Shown: positions 41,327 to 51,053, numbered from the stretch's first letter. The stretch is 64,000 bases of DNA from Butyrivibrio sp. (GCA_017470505.1 JAFUYO010000015.1:1-64000); one strand, 5' to 3'. The notes: a model not told the origin generated them from the sequence alone. Numbers and translations are program-made.

Positions 41327-41869
41327 ATGAAAAAGAATCTTTTGTCAATAATCATTCTTGCACTTCTCATCGTGAACCTTGCCATGACGGGGTTCATGCT
41401 GCTGAGCGTAATGACTACGAACTCCCAGACAGCCAAGCTGATATCGGACATAGCTGCTGCGTTGGAGCTCGAGGCAAACGGAGGCTCAACGGGAGGATTT
41501 TCCGGATCGGCATCGGGCAATGTAGCTGTTACCGATGTGGCAACCTTTGGATTTACAGGGGATGACAAGTTAACTATCAATCTCCGCGCAGGCGAGGACG
41601 GAAAGAGCCATTACATGGTGGTGGAGGTTGTATTCTCCATGAACAAAGCAAGTGCTGATTATGCAACACTCGGATCGGAAGATCAGCTCGCAAGTATGAA
41701 GGAACTGGTTAAGTCCAAGGTTACAAACACTCTTGCATCCTACTCAATTGAAGAGCTTCAGGCCGGAGCCGATGAGACAGCAAGGGAGACGATTCTTGAA
41801 GAGGTTCAGGCACTGTTTGGTTCAAACTTTATTTATGACGTAAGCTTTTCGAGCGTGCTTTACAACTAA
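41327..41869 (+). CDS. fliL: Flagellar basal body-associated protein FliL
   Basis: This 180-aa single-pass protein (membrane segment about 6-27) has a periplasmic-side FliL domain: INLRAGEDGKSHYMVVEVVF and the conserved C-terminal IEELQ...LEEVQALFGSNFIYDVSFSSVLYN pattern. FliL surrounds the stator units and enhances torque. GGGG lies 9 nt before the ATG. It sits between motB and fliM, as in most Firmicute operons. Confidence 0.9.
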   Translation: MKKNLLSIIILALLIVNLAMTGFMLLSVMTTNSQTAKLISDIAAALELEANGGSTGGFSGSASGNVAVTDVATFGFTGDDKLTINLRAGEDGKSHYMVVEVVFSMNKASADYATLGSEDQLASMKELVKSKVTNTLASYSIEELQAGADETARETILEEVQALFGSNFIYDVSFSSVLYN

Positions 41870-41886
41870 TTTAAGGGAGATTTACA

Positions 41887-42870
41887 TTGAGCGAAGTACT
41901 ATCACAAAGTGAAATAGATAGTCTGCTGTCAGCGATATCCACCGGCGAGCTCGATATGGATCAGATGCAGGACACCAACGAAAAGAAAGTCAAAGACTAT
42001 GACTTTAAGCGTCCTGCCAAGTTTTCCAAGGAGCACCTCAGAACCCTTGAGATGATCTATGAGCATTACGGAAGACTCCTCTCGACGACGCTGCCTCTGT
42101 ATCTGCGCAAAAATGTTCAGGTATCCGTGGCAAACTCCGAGACGGTCACCTATTCGGAGTTTTCAAATGCGCTTTCCAATCCGGTTATTCTGGGAGTGAT
42201 CAACTTTCTTCCGCTGCAGGGCACGATAATTTTGGAGCTTCAGGCCAACATAGGCTTCTCTTTTATCGACAGGATGCTCGGAGGCGAGGGAACCGGACTT
42301 GACAAGCCAAGGCCATTTACGGACATCGAGATGCCCCTTATTGAGAAGCTTGTAACCATCTGTATGCAGCTCATGGTTGAACCCTGGCAGACGGTTGCCG
42401 AGATCAATCCGGTAATGGAGAGGATCGAGACAAATCCTCAGTTTGCACAGGTTATATCACCTACAGACATGATCGCCATTGTCACACTCAATATCAAGAT
42501 AGGTGAGACGGAAGGTCTCATGAATGTGTGTCTTCCATACTTTACCTTAGAGAGTGTTATGGACAAGCTCAATACCAAATTCTGGTTTTCGACCATGCAG
42601 AAAAACGCAGACGAGGATTACCAGGAGTACCTTGAGACGATGGTCAGGAGAGTTGATGTTCCTGTCAAGGCAATACTTGGGAGATGCAATGTCTCTGTCA
42701 ACGATTTTGTACATCTTCAGGCAGGGGATATCATACGGCTTGACAACAGAGTTAATACTGATATGCAGGTGTATGTCGGCAATATATTTAAATTTACAGC
42801 TCTGCCGGGTACAGCCAAGGATAAATATGCCGTGCGTATAACGTCGGTAATAAGAGAGGAGGAAGAGTAG
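41887..42870 (+). CDS. fliM: Flagellar motor switch protein FliM
   Basis: This 327-aa C-ring protein starts at TTG 41887 after GGGAGA. The N-terminal EVLSQSEIDSLLSAI is the binding site for phosphorylated CheY. The middle CheC-like domain has the GGEGTGLDKPRPFTDIE motif and binds FliG, and the C-terminal SpoA domain (about 250-325) packs with FliN/FliY. Length is normal. Followed 4 nt later by fliY. Confidence 0.96.
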   Translation: MSEVLSQSEIDSLLSAISTGELDMDQMQDTNEKKVKDYDFKRPAKFSKEHLRTLEMIYEHYGRLLSTTLPLYLRKNVQVSVANSETVTYSEFSNALSNPVILGVINFLPLQGTIILELQANIGFSFIDRMLGGEGTGLDKPRPFTDIEMPLIEKLVTICMQLMVEPWQTVAEINPVMERIETNPQFAQVISPTDMIAIVTLNIKIGETEGLMNVCLPYFTLESVMDKLNTKFWFSTMQKNADEDYQEYLETMVRRVDVPVKAILGRCNVSVNDFVHLQAGDIIRLDNRVNTDMQVYVGNIFKFTALPGTAKDKYAVRITSVIREEEE

Positions 42871-42874
42871 AAGC

Positions 42875-44143
42875 ATGGATGGAATGTTATCTCAGGATGA
42901 AATAAATGCTTTGCTGGCCGGTATGGACACATCCGGTGGCGGAGATTCTGCGCCTGCAGATGCGCCTTCTGACGCCGGAGATGCGTCAGGTGATATAGCT
43001 TCTGCACCCGTTGGAGGCGGTGAGATTGACGAATCGCTCCTCACGGATGTAGAGAAGGATGCCATTGGTGAAGTTGCCAATATCAGCATGGGATCCTCTG
43101 CCACAACGCTGTACTCCCTGGTAAACCAGAAGGTCAACATCACAACTCCTCAGGTTGAACTTGCAAATTGGGTGAATGTGATCAGCAACTATGAGAGGCC
43201 CTGTGTATTTATCCAGATCAAGTACACAGTAGGTCTTGATGGCACCAACATTCTTATACTTAAAGAGCATGATGTTATGGTCATCACCGACCTTATGATG
43301 GGCGGTGACGGAACCAATACGGACGGGGAGATCGGAGAGCTGCAGCTGTCAGCCATTTCTGAGGCGATGAACCAGATGATGGGTGCCGCAGCGACATCTC
43401 TTTCTACAATGATCAATCAGAAGGTTGATATCAGCCCGCCTCAGGCGACACTTCTTGATATGATCAACGACGACCCCTCGGATATCGCAGATTTCCTGAC
43501 GGGGACCTTTGTAAAGATATCCTTCAAGATGCAGGTCGGTGATCTTGTGGATTCAACTCTTATGCAGCTGTATCCCATAGATTTTGCCAAGACGTTAAAA
43601 GATACCGTAATTTCCGGTGATTCCGGTTCTTCTGAACCTGCACCTGCTCCGGAGCCTGCGCCTGCTCCGGCACCGAGCCAGGCACCTATGCCCGATATGG
43701 GAATGGGCATGGGAATGGCACCTCAGCCAATGCCGCAGATGGGCATGGATCCGTCCATGATGGGGCAGCCGATGCCTCAGATGGGAATGCCGCAGATGGG
43801 TATGCCGCAGATGCAAATGCCTCAGATGCAGATGCCTCAGATGATGAATATGAATATCCAGCCGGCACAGTTCCAGACCTTTACGGGCGGCACCACCATT
43901 ATGGCAGGCGGAGAGAATATCGGCATCATCAAGGACGTGCCGCTTGAAGTTACCGTTGAGCTCGGAAGGACTGCCAAGCCTATTTCCGATATCCTGGACT
44001 TTGCACCGGGCACTATCATAGAACTTGACAAGGTTGCAGGTGAGCCTGTGGATGTTCTCGTCAACGGCAAGTTTGTCGCCAAAGGAGAGGTTGTTGTCAT
44101 CGAGGAGAGCTTTGGCGTCAGAGTGACCGAGATTATCCAGTAA
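42875..44143 (+). CDS. fliY: Motor switch phosphatase FliY with Met-Pro-Gln-rich linker
   Basis: This 422-aa switch component fuses a CheY-P-binding N-terminus (MLSQDEINALLAG), a CheC-like phosphatase domain with two active-site helices (GEVANISMGSSATTL and SEAMNQMMGAAATSL), and a C-terminal FliN/SpoA domain (about 345-422). Residues about 250-330 form a low-complexity linker, first Pro/Ala, then many Met-Pro-Gln repeats. FliY dephosphorylates CheY-P at the motor. In B. subtilis cheY follows; here fliO follows directly. Confidence 0.95.
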   Translation: MDGMLSQDEINALLAGMDTSGGGDSAPADAPSDAGDASGDIASAPVGGGEIDESLLTDVEKDAIGEVANISMGSSATTLYSLVNQKVNITTPQVELANWVNVISNYERPCVFIQIKYTVGLDGTNILILKEHDVMVITDLMMGGDGTNTDGEIGELQLSAISEAMNQMMGAAATSLSTMINQKVDISPPQATLLDMINDDPSDIADFLTGTFVKISFKMQVGDLVDSTLMQLYPIDFAKTLKDTVISGDSGSSEPAPAPEPAPAPAPSQAPMPDMGMGMGMAPQPMPQMGMDPSMMGQPMPQMGMPQMGMPQMQMPQMQMPQMMNMNIQPAQFQTFTGGTTIMAGGENIGIIKDVPLEVTVELGRTAKPISDILDFAPGTIIELDKVAGEPVDVLVNGKFVAKGEVVVIEESFGVRVTEIIQ

Positions 44144-44159
44144 AACAGGAGCATAGATT

Positions 44160-44495
44160 ATGGATTCTTATTTGCAGTTTATATCAATGCTCATAGTTTT
44201 TGTTCTTGTGCTCGTAGCCACATATTTTTTTACCAGATGGATGGCAGGTTACCAAAAGGAAAAAACATCCGGCGGCAATATTGAAATAATTGAGACCGCA
44301 AGGATATCTACTACCAAGTACATCCAGATAGTCCGCATTGGAAATAAATATATCGCCATAGGCGTAGGCAAGGATGAGATCACAAACCTCGGAGAGATAT
44401 CCGGGGAGGAGCTTATTATAAAGGAAGGTGATCCGGGGGAGACGGTCAGCTTCAGGGAAATCCTCGAGAAGTTTAAGAGCGAGAAAAAGAAGTAA
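44160..44495 (+). CDS. fliO: Flagellar biosynthesis protein FliO
   Basis: This 111-aa protein has one membrane segment near the N-terminus (about 5-26) and a cytoplasmic beta-rich domain (NIEIIETARISTTKYIQIVR, IAIGVGKDEI) characteristic of FliO/FliZ. FliO is a scaffold for assembly of the FliP-FliQ-FliR export gate and is often weakly conserved; here its position directly before fliP supports the call. The stop is followed at once by the fliP start. Confidence 0.85.
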   Translation: MDSYLQFISMLIVFVLVLVATYFFTRWMAGYQKEKTSGGNIEIIETARISTTKYIQIVRIGNKYIAIGVGKDEITNLGEISGEELIIKEGDPGETVSFREILEKFKSEKKK

Positions 44496-45443
44496 ATGAA
44501 AAGATCATGGGGAGATGGGAAATTTAATACTCATTTTATTTGTCTTGTGAGAAAGAGCCTTAAGCAGCTGCTCTTTGCCATTCTTTTTGTTATCTCTTTT
44601 TCTGTTGTATTCAGTCCTGTTAAGGCCACCGCCACAGAAAACGTGATAGTCGATACAACTCCCACGGATCCGACAACCGATGACGACGATGAACTGATGG
44701 GTACAAGAGGTGAGAGGACCAATATAAATGATCCCGGCTCCTCTGAAACTCCGGAAGATCTTCAGGAACTCAATATTGCAAACACCGTGACCATCACCTA
44801 CGACAACGGAAACGGATCACTTAACGGCGCGCTCAGGATACTGATCACTTTAACCCTCATATCGCTTGCGCCGACGCTTCTTGTGATGATGACCTCTTTT
44901 ACGAGGATTATCGTTGCGCTGCATTTTACAAGAACTGCAATCGGAACCCAAACGTCACCTCCGAACCTGGTGATGATTGGGATTGCTTTATTTATGACTC
45001 TTTTCATAATGCAGCCCACGCTGCAGGAAGCGTACAACACCGCTGTTATTCCCTTTGAAAACGGGGATATGGATCAGCAGGAGTTTATTGAGGAGGCGGT
45101 TAAGCCCTTCAGACAGTTTATGTACGGACAGACGCAGACCAAGGATGTAAGGCTTTTTATGGAGATAAACGGCCTTACCTGGGACGGTGAACTTGAGGAT
45201 ATTCCGACAGTGGTTCTGGTACCGAGCTTTATTGTGAGTGAGCTCAGAACTGCTTTTATCATCGGCTTTTTGATATATATTCCTTTTATTGTTATCGATA
45301 TGGTCGTCGCTTCGGTGCTCATGAGTATGGGTATGATGATGCTGCCGCCGACCACCATATCCCTTCCGTTCAAGATACTGCTATTCGTGCTTGCGGATGG
45401 CTGGAGCCTCATCATAGGCAATCTGGTCAAGTCTTTTTACTAA
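44496..45443 (+). CDS. fliP: Flagellar export gate protein FliP
   Basis: This 315-aa core subunit of the type III export gate has four membrane segments in the C-terminal 220 residues. They include the family sequences LISLAPTLLVMMTSFTRI, ALHFTRTAIGTQTSPPN and MVVASVLMSMGMMMLPP. It is longer than most FliP (220-260 aa) because a signal-like hydrophobic segment (about 20-42) is followed by an extra 65-residue acidic stretch. It starts immediately after fliO without a clear ribosome binding site, so coupling is likely. Confidence 0.96.
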   Translation: MKRSWGDGKFNTHFICLVRKSLKQLLFAILFVISFSVVFSPVKATATENVIVDTTPTDPTTDDDDELMGTRGERTNINDPGSSETPEDLQELNIANTVTITYDNGNGSLNGALRILITLTLISLAPTLLVMMTSFTRIIVALHFTRTAIGTQTSPPNLVMIGIALFMTLFIMQPTLQEAYNTAVIPFENGDMDQQEFIEEAVKPFRQFMYGQTQTKDVRLFMEINGLTWDGELEDIPTVVLVPSFIVSELRTAFIIGFLIYIPFIVIDMVVASVLMSMGMMMLPPTTISLPFKILLFVLADGWSLIIGNLVKSFY

Positions 45444-45455
45444 GGAGGCTTTTGC

Positions 45456-45728
45456 ATGATCACTCTGGCTGATATTAACAGGATCGTTTCAGAGGCACTG
45501 ATGCTCGTCATCAGGATGTCACTGCCGGTCCTTCTGACCTCAATGATAATAGGTCTTGTGATATCGATATTTCAGACGGTTACCTCAATTCAGGAGCAGA
45601 CGCTGACATTTGTACCCAAGGTAATCGGCGTATTCCTCATGATAATGCTGCTTGGAAACTGGATGCTGACAGAACTTTCGGGCTACATAATAAATCTGTG
45701 GTCTGATTTTTCTCAGTACGTTCGCTAG
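45456..45728 (+). CDS. fliQ: Flagellar export gate protein FliQ
   Basis: This 90-aa protein has two membrane helices (about 16-37 and 50-72) and the family residues LPVLLTSMIIGLVISIFQT and QEQTLTFVPK. It surrounds the FliP-FliR core of the export gate. AAGGAGG lies 6 nt before the ATG; fliR starts 10 nt after the stop. Length is exactly that of the family. Confidence 0.96.
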   Translation: MITLADINRIVSEALMLVIRMSLPVLLTSMIIGLVISIFQTVTSIQEQTLTFVPKVIGVFLMIMLLGNWMLTELSGYIINLWSDFSQYVR

Positions 45729-45737
45729 GAAAAAGAG

Positions 45738-46523
45738 ATGATAGATTACAGTTTCAGTTACGGTGATCTGGAAATTTACCTCCTGATAGTTGTGAGGATA
45801 ATGACATTCATATATGTATGTCCCTTTTTCGGAGGAACCCAGACTCCAAATCTTGTAAAGATAGGATATGGCCTTTGTATCTCGATTCTTTTATACGGGG
45901 CTGTTCCCTTTTATCCGCCGGAGTACAACACGGTTGCGGGATACGCGGTGATTGTATTAAAAGAGGCTATGGTGGGGCTGCTTGTCGGCTTTTCCGTGAC
46001 ACTCTGCCAACAGATAGCAGCTTTTGCGGGATCTGTGGTCGATATGCAGATAGGTCTTTCCATGGTGTCCATGATGGACCCTGCGACCAATCAGCAGGTC
46101 ACGATAACCGGCTCATTGTACAGCCAGTATCTTACGATGGCCCTTATCCTTACCGGTATGTACCAGTATATATTACGAGCACTTGTCGACACATTCACAC
46201 TGGTCCCTATAAACGGAGCTATGATCAATTCCGACAGGATGCTCGAAGTTATGATAGATTTCATGAAGGACTATATAGTGATAGGATTCAGGATCTGCCT
46301 TCCGATCTTCATCATAACCTTCATGACCAATGTAATACTTGGCGTTCTTGCAAAGGTTTCACCGCAGATGAACATGTTCTCTGTGGGTATTCAGATCAAG
46401 ATAATCGTGGGCCTTGTGATAATGTTCATCACAGTGACAATGCTCGCAGATGCCTCCAATTTTATAATGATCAACAGCAAGGAGATGATCCGTAAATTTG
46501 TTGAGAGTATGCAGAGCGGATGA
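45738..46523 (+). CDS. fliR: Flagellar export gate protein FliR
   Basis: This 261-aa polytopic protein has about six membrane segments. The family features VRIMTFIYVCPFFGG, EAMVGLLVGFSVTLCQQIAAFAG and GSVVDMQIGLSM are clear. It completes the FliP5-FliQ4-FliR1 export pore and contacts FlhB. Its 3' end overlaps the proposed flhB start by 26 nt, so the two are probably translationally coupled. Confidence 0.95.
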   Translation: MIDYSFSYGDLEIYLLIVVRIMTFIYVCPFFGGTQTPNLVKIGYGLCISILLYGAVPFYPPEYNTVAGYAVIVLKEAMVGLLVGFSVTLCQQIAAFAGSVVDMQIGLSMVSMMDPATNQQVTITGSLYSQYLTMALILTGMYQYILRALVDTFTLVPINGAMINSDRMLEVMIDFMKDYIVIGFRICLPIFIITFMTNVILGVLAKVSPQMNMFSVGIQIKIIVGLVIMFITVTMLADASNFIMINSKEMIRKFVESMQSG

Positions 46524-47646
46524 TGACAGGCCGCTGTTAATTAAATATGACCTGCAGTTCTTTGCAGAGGATGCCAACGGTGCAGAAAAGTCCGAGGAAC
46601 CCACCGCGAAGAAGCTGGACGACGCCAGAAAGGAAGGGCAGGTTGCAAAGAGCCAGGAGGTTGCAACAGCACTTACTCTTTTTGCTATGTTTGTGATAAT
46701 CAGGGTTTTGTATCCGTTTATGGGGACCAATTTTGCGGCGGTTTTTGAGCGGGTCTACAACAATATTCCCAATGTCGCAAGAACCTATGACGGCTACCTG
46801 CCTATCGCATGGCTATCCAGTATCGTCACAAATGCCATGCTGACCATGCTTCTTATCGCTGCGCCGTTCTTTATAATAGGTTTTCTGGTAGCTTTTTTGT
46901 CAGACTTTGTGCAGGTCGGCTTCAAGCCCACATCCAAGCCGCTGCAGCCAAAGCTCTCCAAGCTCGATCCAATAAGCGGTATGAAAAAGATCTTTTCCGC
47001 GAGAAAGCTCTTCGAGCTCGGAAAAAGTATATTGAAGCTAGTCGTCATGGGCGCTGTCATATACTCATTCCTGACAGGCAGGACTGAGTCACTGTTTCTT
47101 TTGTATGACATGCCCCTTAAACAGGCTATCGGTCTTATGGGGAACCTCATCATAGATCTTGGTTTTCGTATTGCTGCGGCCTATCTTGTTATCGCGGCAA
47201 TCGACCTCATCTACCAGAGGCGCAAGTTCAGAAAAGACATGATGATGACCAAGCAGGAAGTCAAGGATGAGTTCAAGAATTCTGAAGGAAATCCTGAGGT
47301 CAAGGGTGCGCAGAAGAGAAGAATGATGGAGGCATCGAGAAGGAGAATGATGCAGCAGCTGCCGCAGGCCGACGTTGTCATCACAAACCCTACCCATTAC
47401 GCCGTTGCCATCAAGTATGACGCAGAAGAATCTGATGCGCCTGTAGTTGTCGCAAAGGGTGCTGACTACCTTGCACAGAAGATCAAGGAGATCGCAAGGG
47501 ACAACAAGGTCGAAATCGTTGAGAACAAGCCACTTGCACGTATGCTGTACGCAAATGTTGAAGTGGGAGAGCTGGTTCCGCCTGAACTCTACAAGGCAGT
47601 AGCCGAGGTGCTCGCCTACGTATATCACCTTAAAGGCAGGATTTAA
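46498..47646 (+). CDS. flhB: Flagellar export switch protein FlhB
   Basis: This 382-aa protein has four membrane segments, the N-terminal EEPTAKKLDDARKEGQVAKS motif, and a cytoplasmic domain with the self-cleavage site Asn297-Pro-Thr-His (ITNPTHYAVAIKY). Cleavage there switches export from hook to filament proteins, with FliK. The start is uncertain: TTG at 46498 has AAGGAGA 13 nt upstream, and conserved sequence begins about 18 codons later (YDLQFFAEDA). No in-frame ATG is available near it. Confidence 0.94.
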   Translation: MLRVCRADDDRPLLIKYDLQFFAEDANGAEKSEEPTAKKLDDARKEGQVAKSQEVATALTLFAMFVIIRVLYPFMGTNFAAVFERVYNNIPNVARTYDGYLPIAWLSSIVTNAMLTMLLIAAPFFIIGFLVAFLSDFVQVGFKPTSKPLQPKLSKLDPISGMKKIFSARKLFELGKSILKLVVMGAVIYSFLTGRTESLFLLYDMPLKQAIGLMGNLIIDLGFRIAAAYLVIAAIDLIYQRRKFRKDMMMTKQEVKDEFKNSEGNPEVKGAQKRRMMEASRRRMMQQLPQADVVITNPTHYAVAIKYDAEESDAPVVVAKGADYLAQKIKEIARDNKVEIVENKPLARMLYANVEVGELVPPELYKAVAEVLAYVYHLKGRI

Positions 47647-47687
47647 GAAATTGCTGATTTTACCATTACACCGGAAGGAGGATGAAC

Positions 47688-49745
47688 ATGGATCTAAAAA
47701 AAGTAAGAGACAGAGTTTTTGACTATGGACTTGCCCTGTATATTGTCGCAGCGATCATCATGCTCATTATTCCGCTTCCGGACTGGATTTTGGATATACT
47801 GCTTGCTTTTGACATGTCGCTCTCATTCGTCATCATGTTCACGTCGATGTTTGCGACGGAAGTACTTCAGATGTCCTTCTTCCCGACGATACTTCTCTTT
47901 ACGACCATTTTCAGGATCGCGCTCAACGTATCATCGACGAGGCTCATCCTGACACAGGGCAGTGCCGGACAGGTAATTGAAGTGTTCGGTTCCTTCGTTG
48001 GCGGAGGCGACCTGATCGTCGGAGCGATTGTCTACGTCATCCTGATCATCGTACAGCTCATGGTCATCAACAAAGGTTCTGAGCGTGTCGCTGAAGTATC
48101 AGCCCGTTTCACACTTGATGCCATGCCCGGTAAACAGATGGCTATAGACGCTGACCTCAACACAGGCGCCATCACGGACGCCGAGGCCAAGGCGCGAAGA
48201 GAAAAGATACAGGAAGAGGCAAGTTTCTTCGGAGCCATGGACGGTGCCACCAAGTACGTAAAAGGAGACTCAACCGCCGGGCTTATTATCACTGCTGTAA
48301 ACCTTGTCGGCGGAATCGCCATGGGTATGCTCAGAATGGGAATGGATGTCAACACCGCCATCAATACCTATTCAATCCTCACCATGGGTGACGGACTTGT
48401 AAGCTCAATCCCTTCACTGATGATATCGATGTCCACAGGTATCCTTGTGACCAAGGGGTCAAAGGAGGCAGACTTCGGTCATGCTCTCATAGGGCAGCTC
48501 TTTGGAACCGCCAAGACTCTGTATCTGGTCGGAGGAGTTGTTGCGGCACTCGGTATTCTGACACCTCTTCCTACGGTTTTATACGTATCCTTTGGCGCAG
48601 CCTTCATTCTCCTTGGCAGGATAACCAGCCAGACAATGGAGGAAGCCGTTGTCGAGGGCGAGGTTGCAACTGAGGAGGAGCAGCAGGCCGAGGAGATGAG
48701 GCAGCCTGAGAATGTCACATCTCTTTTGCAGGTTGACCCTATTGAACTCGAGTTTGGTTACGGTATCATTCCGCTTGCCGATGTCAATCAGGGCGGCGAC
48801 CTTCTCGACCGTGTAGTTATGATAAGAAGACAGGTTGCGCTTGAGCTTGGTACCGTTGTTCCAATCATCAGACTAAGGGATAACATCCAGCTCAACCCCA
48901 ACCAGTACATAATCAAGATCAAGGGCATCCAGGTCAGTGACGGAGAGATCCTCTTTGACCACTATATGGCGATGAATCCCGGACATGTTGAGGAGGAGAT
49001 AACAGGTATCGAGACCGTTGAGCCCTCCTTCCACCTTCCAGCCATCTGGATCACTGAGGGGCAGAGGGAGAGAGCTGAGAGCTACGGCTACACCGTTGTC
49101 GATCCGCCTTCCATCATCGCCACGCACCTCACGGAGGTCATCAGAGAGCATATCGCAGAGCTCCTCACAAGACAGGATGTACAGAACCTTGTCGACAATC
49201 TGCGTGAGAACAATCCCGCACTTGTGGATGAGCTTGTGCCCAAGCTGATGAGCCTTGGTGAAATAGAAAAAGTCCTCCAGAATCTCTTGAGCGAAGGTAT
49301 TTCGATAAGAGACCTTGTCACGATATTTGAGACTCTTGCTGATTTTGCACCCTCGACACATGACCCTGATATACTGACAGAATATGTAAGGCAGTCACTT
49401 AAGAGGGCTATATCGAGCAAGTACTTCGCAACAGGCGAGACCACCAATGTTCTGACGCTCGATCCGAAGCTGGAGCAGGAGATCATGAGCTCCATCAAGC
49501 AGACAGAGACCGGGGCTTACCTTACGCTTGATCCCGCGAGAACTAAATCCATACTCACGGCAGTCGGTGAGAATATAAGAAGGCTTGAAGAGGCCGGAAA
49601 GATGGCCATTATCATGGCATCACCGATTGTCAGGATGTACTTTAAGAAGATGACCCAGGATTATTACAAGGATCTGATCGTCATTTCATATAACGAGGTT
49701 GAACCCAATGTTGAAATACAATCTGTGGGGATGGTAACGGCATAA
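47688..49745 (+). CDS. flhA: Flagellar export gate protein FlhA
   Basis: This 685-aa protein has seven to eight membrane segments in the first 320 residues, including the FHIPEP-family loop SARFTLDAMPGKQMAID and FFGAMDGATKYVKGD, followed by a cytoplasmic domain that docks late chaperone-substrate complexes. It couples the proton gradient to export. AAGGAGG lies 6 nt before the ATG at 47688; the ATG at 47682 in the same frame is too close to it. flhF follows after 1 nt. Confidence 0.97.
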   Translation: MDLKKVRDRVFDYGLALYIVAAIIMLIIPLPDWILDILLAFDMSLSFVIMFTSMFATEVLQMSFFPTILLFTTIFRIALNVSSTRLILTQGSAGQVIEVFGSFVGGGDLIVGAIVYVILIIVQLMVINKGSERVAEVSARFTLDAMPGKQMAIDADLNTGAITDAEAKARREKIQEEASFFGAMDGATKYVKGDSTAGLIITAVNLVGGIAMGMLRMGMDVNTAINTYSILTMGDGLVSSIPSLMISMSTGILVTKGSKEADFGHALIGQLFGTAKTLYLVGGVVAALGILTPLPTVLYVSFGAAFILLGRITSQTMEEAVVEGEVATEEEQQAEEMRQPENVTSLLQVDPIELEFGYGIIPLADVNQGGDLLDRVVMIRRQVALELGTVVPIIRLRDNIQLNPNQYIIKIKGIQVSDGEILFDHYMAMNPGHVEEEITGIETVEPSFHLPAIWITEGQRERAESYGYTVVDPPSIIATHLTEVIREHIAELLTRQDVQNLVDNLRENNPALVDELVPKLMSLGEIEKVLQNLLSEGISIRDLVTIFETLADFAPSTHDPDILTEYVRQSLKRAISSKYFATGETTNVLTLDPKLEQEIMSSIKQTETGAYLTLDPARTKSILTAVGENIRRLEEAGKMAIIMASPIVRMYFKKMTQDYYKDLIVISYNEVEPNVEIQSVGMVTA

Positions 49746-49746
49746 T

Positions 49747-51015
49747 ATGATTATAAAAAAGTATGAAGGAAAAACTGAAAGCGAAGCCACTGAAAAAGCC
49801 AGAAAAGAACTTGGCCCGGGGATTGTTATCATGACAGTGAGGCCTGTTAAAAAGACGGGTTTCTTTGCCTTCTTTAAGCCGCAGAAGATAGAGGTTACTG
49901 TAGGGCTTGAGGAGGAGTCTGAGAGGTCTCCCAGGACTTTTTCGCCGCAGAAGGACGCAAAGTCAGCCCCCAAAAAGACGGTTGAGGAGAACTCGCAGAA
50001 GGACACCATCATCGCATCCAGTAAAAATGCACTTCCCAGGGGGTACGATGTCAAGGACGAGAACAGTGCAATCGAGGAGAAGCTTGACAACCTCTCAAAC
50101 CTTTTGGAGAAGAATTTCCTAAAACCCGAGAGAGATGAGGCGCCGCCAAAAAGCTCCCCTGAAAAAGAGGAGCTTCCGCCGCCTAAGAGTTCTTCAAAAG
50201 GGAGCGAAGTATCCGAGGAGATGCTCTCTTTTATAAGGCTGTTGTACAATACCCTCATCGAGAACGAGGTTGATGAGATATATGTAAATCAGCTGACTGA
50301 CGAGGTTGAAAAGATATCAAAACCGGGGCTTCCTTTTGACTACGCTCTTGCAAATGTCTATCAGAAGATGGTCCTTAAATTCGGAAAGTCAGAGCCGATC
50401 GAGGAGCCGACGCAGACGCCGAGGGCTGAGATTTTCATAGGGCCTACCGGAGTCGGCAAGACGACTACCATAGCCAAGCTTGCTTCAGACCTCACGGTGT
50501 GCCGGAAGAAAAAGGTTGCACTTCTGACCGTCGACACCTACAGGATCGCTGCTGCTGAGCAGCTCAGGACCTATGCGTCGATAATCGGGATTCCCTTCAG
50601 GGTCATCTACACGGTCGATGAGATGAAACAGGCGGTGGAAGATTTTAAGGACTACGACTATCTGATGGTCGACACTGCCGGACATTCCCTTCACAACGAG
50701 GAACTGAAGCAGGGAGTCGAAAGCTTTATAAGGGTATTGGAGGAAATCTGCGAATGCGAGAATTTTCTGGTGCTCTCGGCAACTACCAAGTACCGTGACC
50801 TCATTGAAATTGCAGATGCATACTCAGAGGTCGTGGCGTACAAGCTGATATTCACCAAGATGGATGAGACAAGTGCCAAAGGAAACCTCTACAATATAAG
50901 GATGCACACGGGTTCGCCCATAGCATATATTACAAACGGACAGAACGTTCCGGACGACATTGCGGTTTTTGATGCCCAGAAGATCGTCAAGAATCTCCTG
51001 GGAGGAAAGAGCTGA
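49747..51015 (+). CDS. flhF: Flagellar SRP-like GTPase FlhF
   Basis: This 422-aa SRP-type GTPase sets flagellum number and position. The N-terminal B domain is followed by a low-complexity Lys/Glu/Pro linker (about 55-150) and the NG domain. The P-loop FIGPTGVGKTTTIAKLA has Gly232-Lys238, followed by TVDTYRIAAAEQLRTYA and DTAGHS. In most homologues the last motif is DTAGRS; His replaces Arg here. FlhG, its activating partner, is encoded next. Confidence 0.95.
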   Translation: MIIKKYEGKTESEATEKARKELGPGIVIMTVRPVKKTGFFAFFKPQKIEVTVGLEEESERSPRTFSPQKDAKSAPKKTVEENSQKDTIIASSKNALPRGYDVKDENSAIEEKLDNLSNLLEKNFLKPERDEAPPKSSPEKEELPPPKSSSKGSEVSEEMLSFIRLLYNTLIENEVDEIYVNQLTDEVEKISKPGLPFDYALANVYQKMVLKFGKSEPIEEPTQTPRAEIFIGPTGVGKTTTIAKLASDLTVCRKKKVALLTVDTYRIAAAEQLRTYASIIGIPFRVIYTVDEMKQAVEDFKDYDYLMVDTAGHSLHNEELKQGVESFIRVLEEICECENFLVLSATTKYRDLIEIADAYSEVVAYKLIFTKMDETSAKGNLYNIRMHTGSPIAYITNGQNVPDDIAVFDAQKIVKNLLGGKS

Positions 51016-51053
51016 AACATAATTCAGGAATACATATATATTTGGGGAAAAAT

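Noticed and set aside
47063..49498. Many long minus-strand frames in the flagellar region
   Set aside because: They are shadows of flhB and flhA codon usage. All plus-strand genes there are complete and have family motifs.
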